The translations under genes and the position numbers were made by a program. From assembly GCA_945871455.1 (NCBI GenBank), contig CAMBXJ010000053.1, positions 1-13,854 on the forward strand: 13,854 bases of DNA, given 5' to 3'. The stretch's first letter is position 1, and each line of letters opens with the position of its first letter. Source of the DNA: Asaia bogorensis (GTDB lineage: Bacteria > Pseudomonadota > Alphaproteobacteria > Acetobacterales > Acetobacteraceae). Below are positions 13,769 through 13,854 of this stretch, in pieces. Under the pieces are notes generated by a model, which worked only from the letters and a program-made list of their open reading frames with translations, did not search any database and was not told where the DNA came from.

Positions 13769-13854
13769 ATGGCGACGGCGAAACTCAGCGACGAAGCGCT
13801 TTGGGCGTTTTGCCAGTCGCATCCGCATTTTCGTGACCGATTGGCGTCGATAAT
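13769..13854 (+). CDS. Start of an unidentified gene, cut by the window end
   Basis: ATG at 13769 with GAGGGA (13754-13759) nine bases upstream opens a frame that stays open for 28 codons to the window edge. The visible product begins MATAKLSDEALWAFCQSHPH, then FRDRLASI. It is hydrophilic and looks helical at the start, with no signal peptide, unlike its neighbours. Too little is present to name a family. The good ribosome site and open frame support a real gene. Confidence 0.5.
   Translation, partial: MATAKLSDEALWAFCQSHPHFRDRLASI

Overview
The window looks like chromosomal DNA of a high-GC Gram-negative bacterium, most likely an alphaproteobacterium of the Acetobacteraceae/Rhodospirillales type. 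This is an inference from strong G/C preference at third codon positions, the style of the secreted proteins and the RND locus; there is no rRNA or housekeeping marker to fix the taxon. I see no transposase, integrase, phage gene, tRNA or CRISPR array.

Left part (about 1-6979, + strand): a compact putative operon. A membrane-anchored coiled-coil protein with low-complexity ends (15-1613) overlaps, by ATGA, a periplasmic adaptor of the HlyD/CusB type (1610-3226). That gene overlaps, again by ATGA, a small exported protein with a C-terminal membrane anchor (3223-3819). After 46 bp comes a complete RND permease (3866-6979). Together they make an efflux module with two unusual accessory proteins. 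No outer-membrane factor is visible, though one could lie upstream of the window.

Middle (6980-7711): a small-protein locus. An 89-aa protein with an N-terminal hydrophobic segment (7201-7470) sits in otherwise non-coding DNA that carries five copies of the octamer GGCCGAAA in both orientations. Two of the copies belong to a long imperfect inverted repeat. On the minus strand follows a two-gene unit (9509 down to 7712): a PstS-like periplasmic binding protein and an unrecognised exported protein, with no ABC permease or ATPase nearby.

Right part (9637-13854, + strand): divergent from the PstS-like gene across a 127-bp promoter region are two tandem paralogues (9637-10902 and 10899-12074). 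They share a periplasmic domain with the signature VPLPAGEWTVA, a conserved cysteine pair, a short SHOCT-like helical hairpin and a C-terminal DUF2061-like membrane segment. I do not know this architecture as a named family, and it is the best candidate for something undescribed. A 272-bp spacer with a nested GC-rich hairpin leads to an exported or anchored TPR protein (12347-13537). The start of one more gene (13769 onward) runs off the end.

A recurring theme is tandem repetition in 15-bp units (five codons) inside the ends of several unrelated genes on both strands, plus a 39-bp duplication in the adaptor gene. Nearly every protein here appears to be exported or membrane-bound, so the window reads as an envelope/transport region of largely unknown function.
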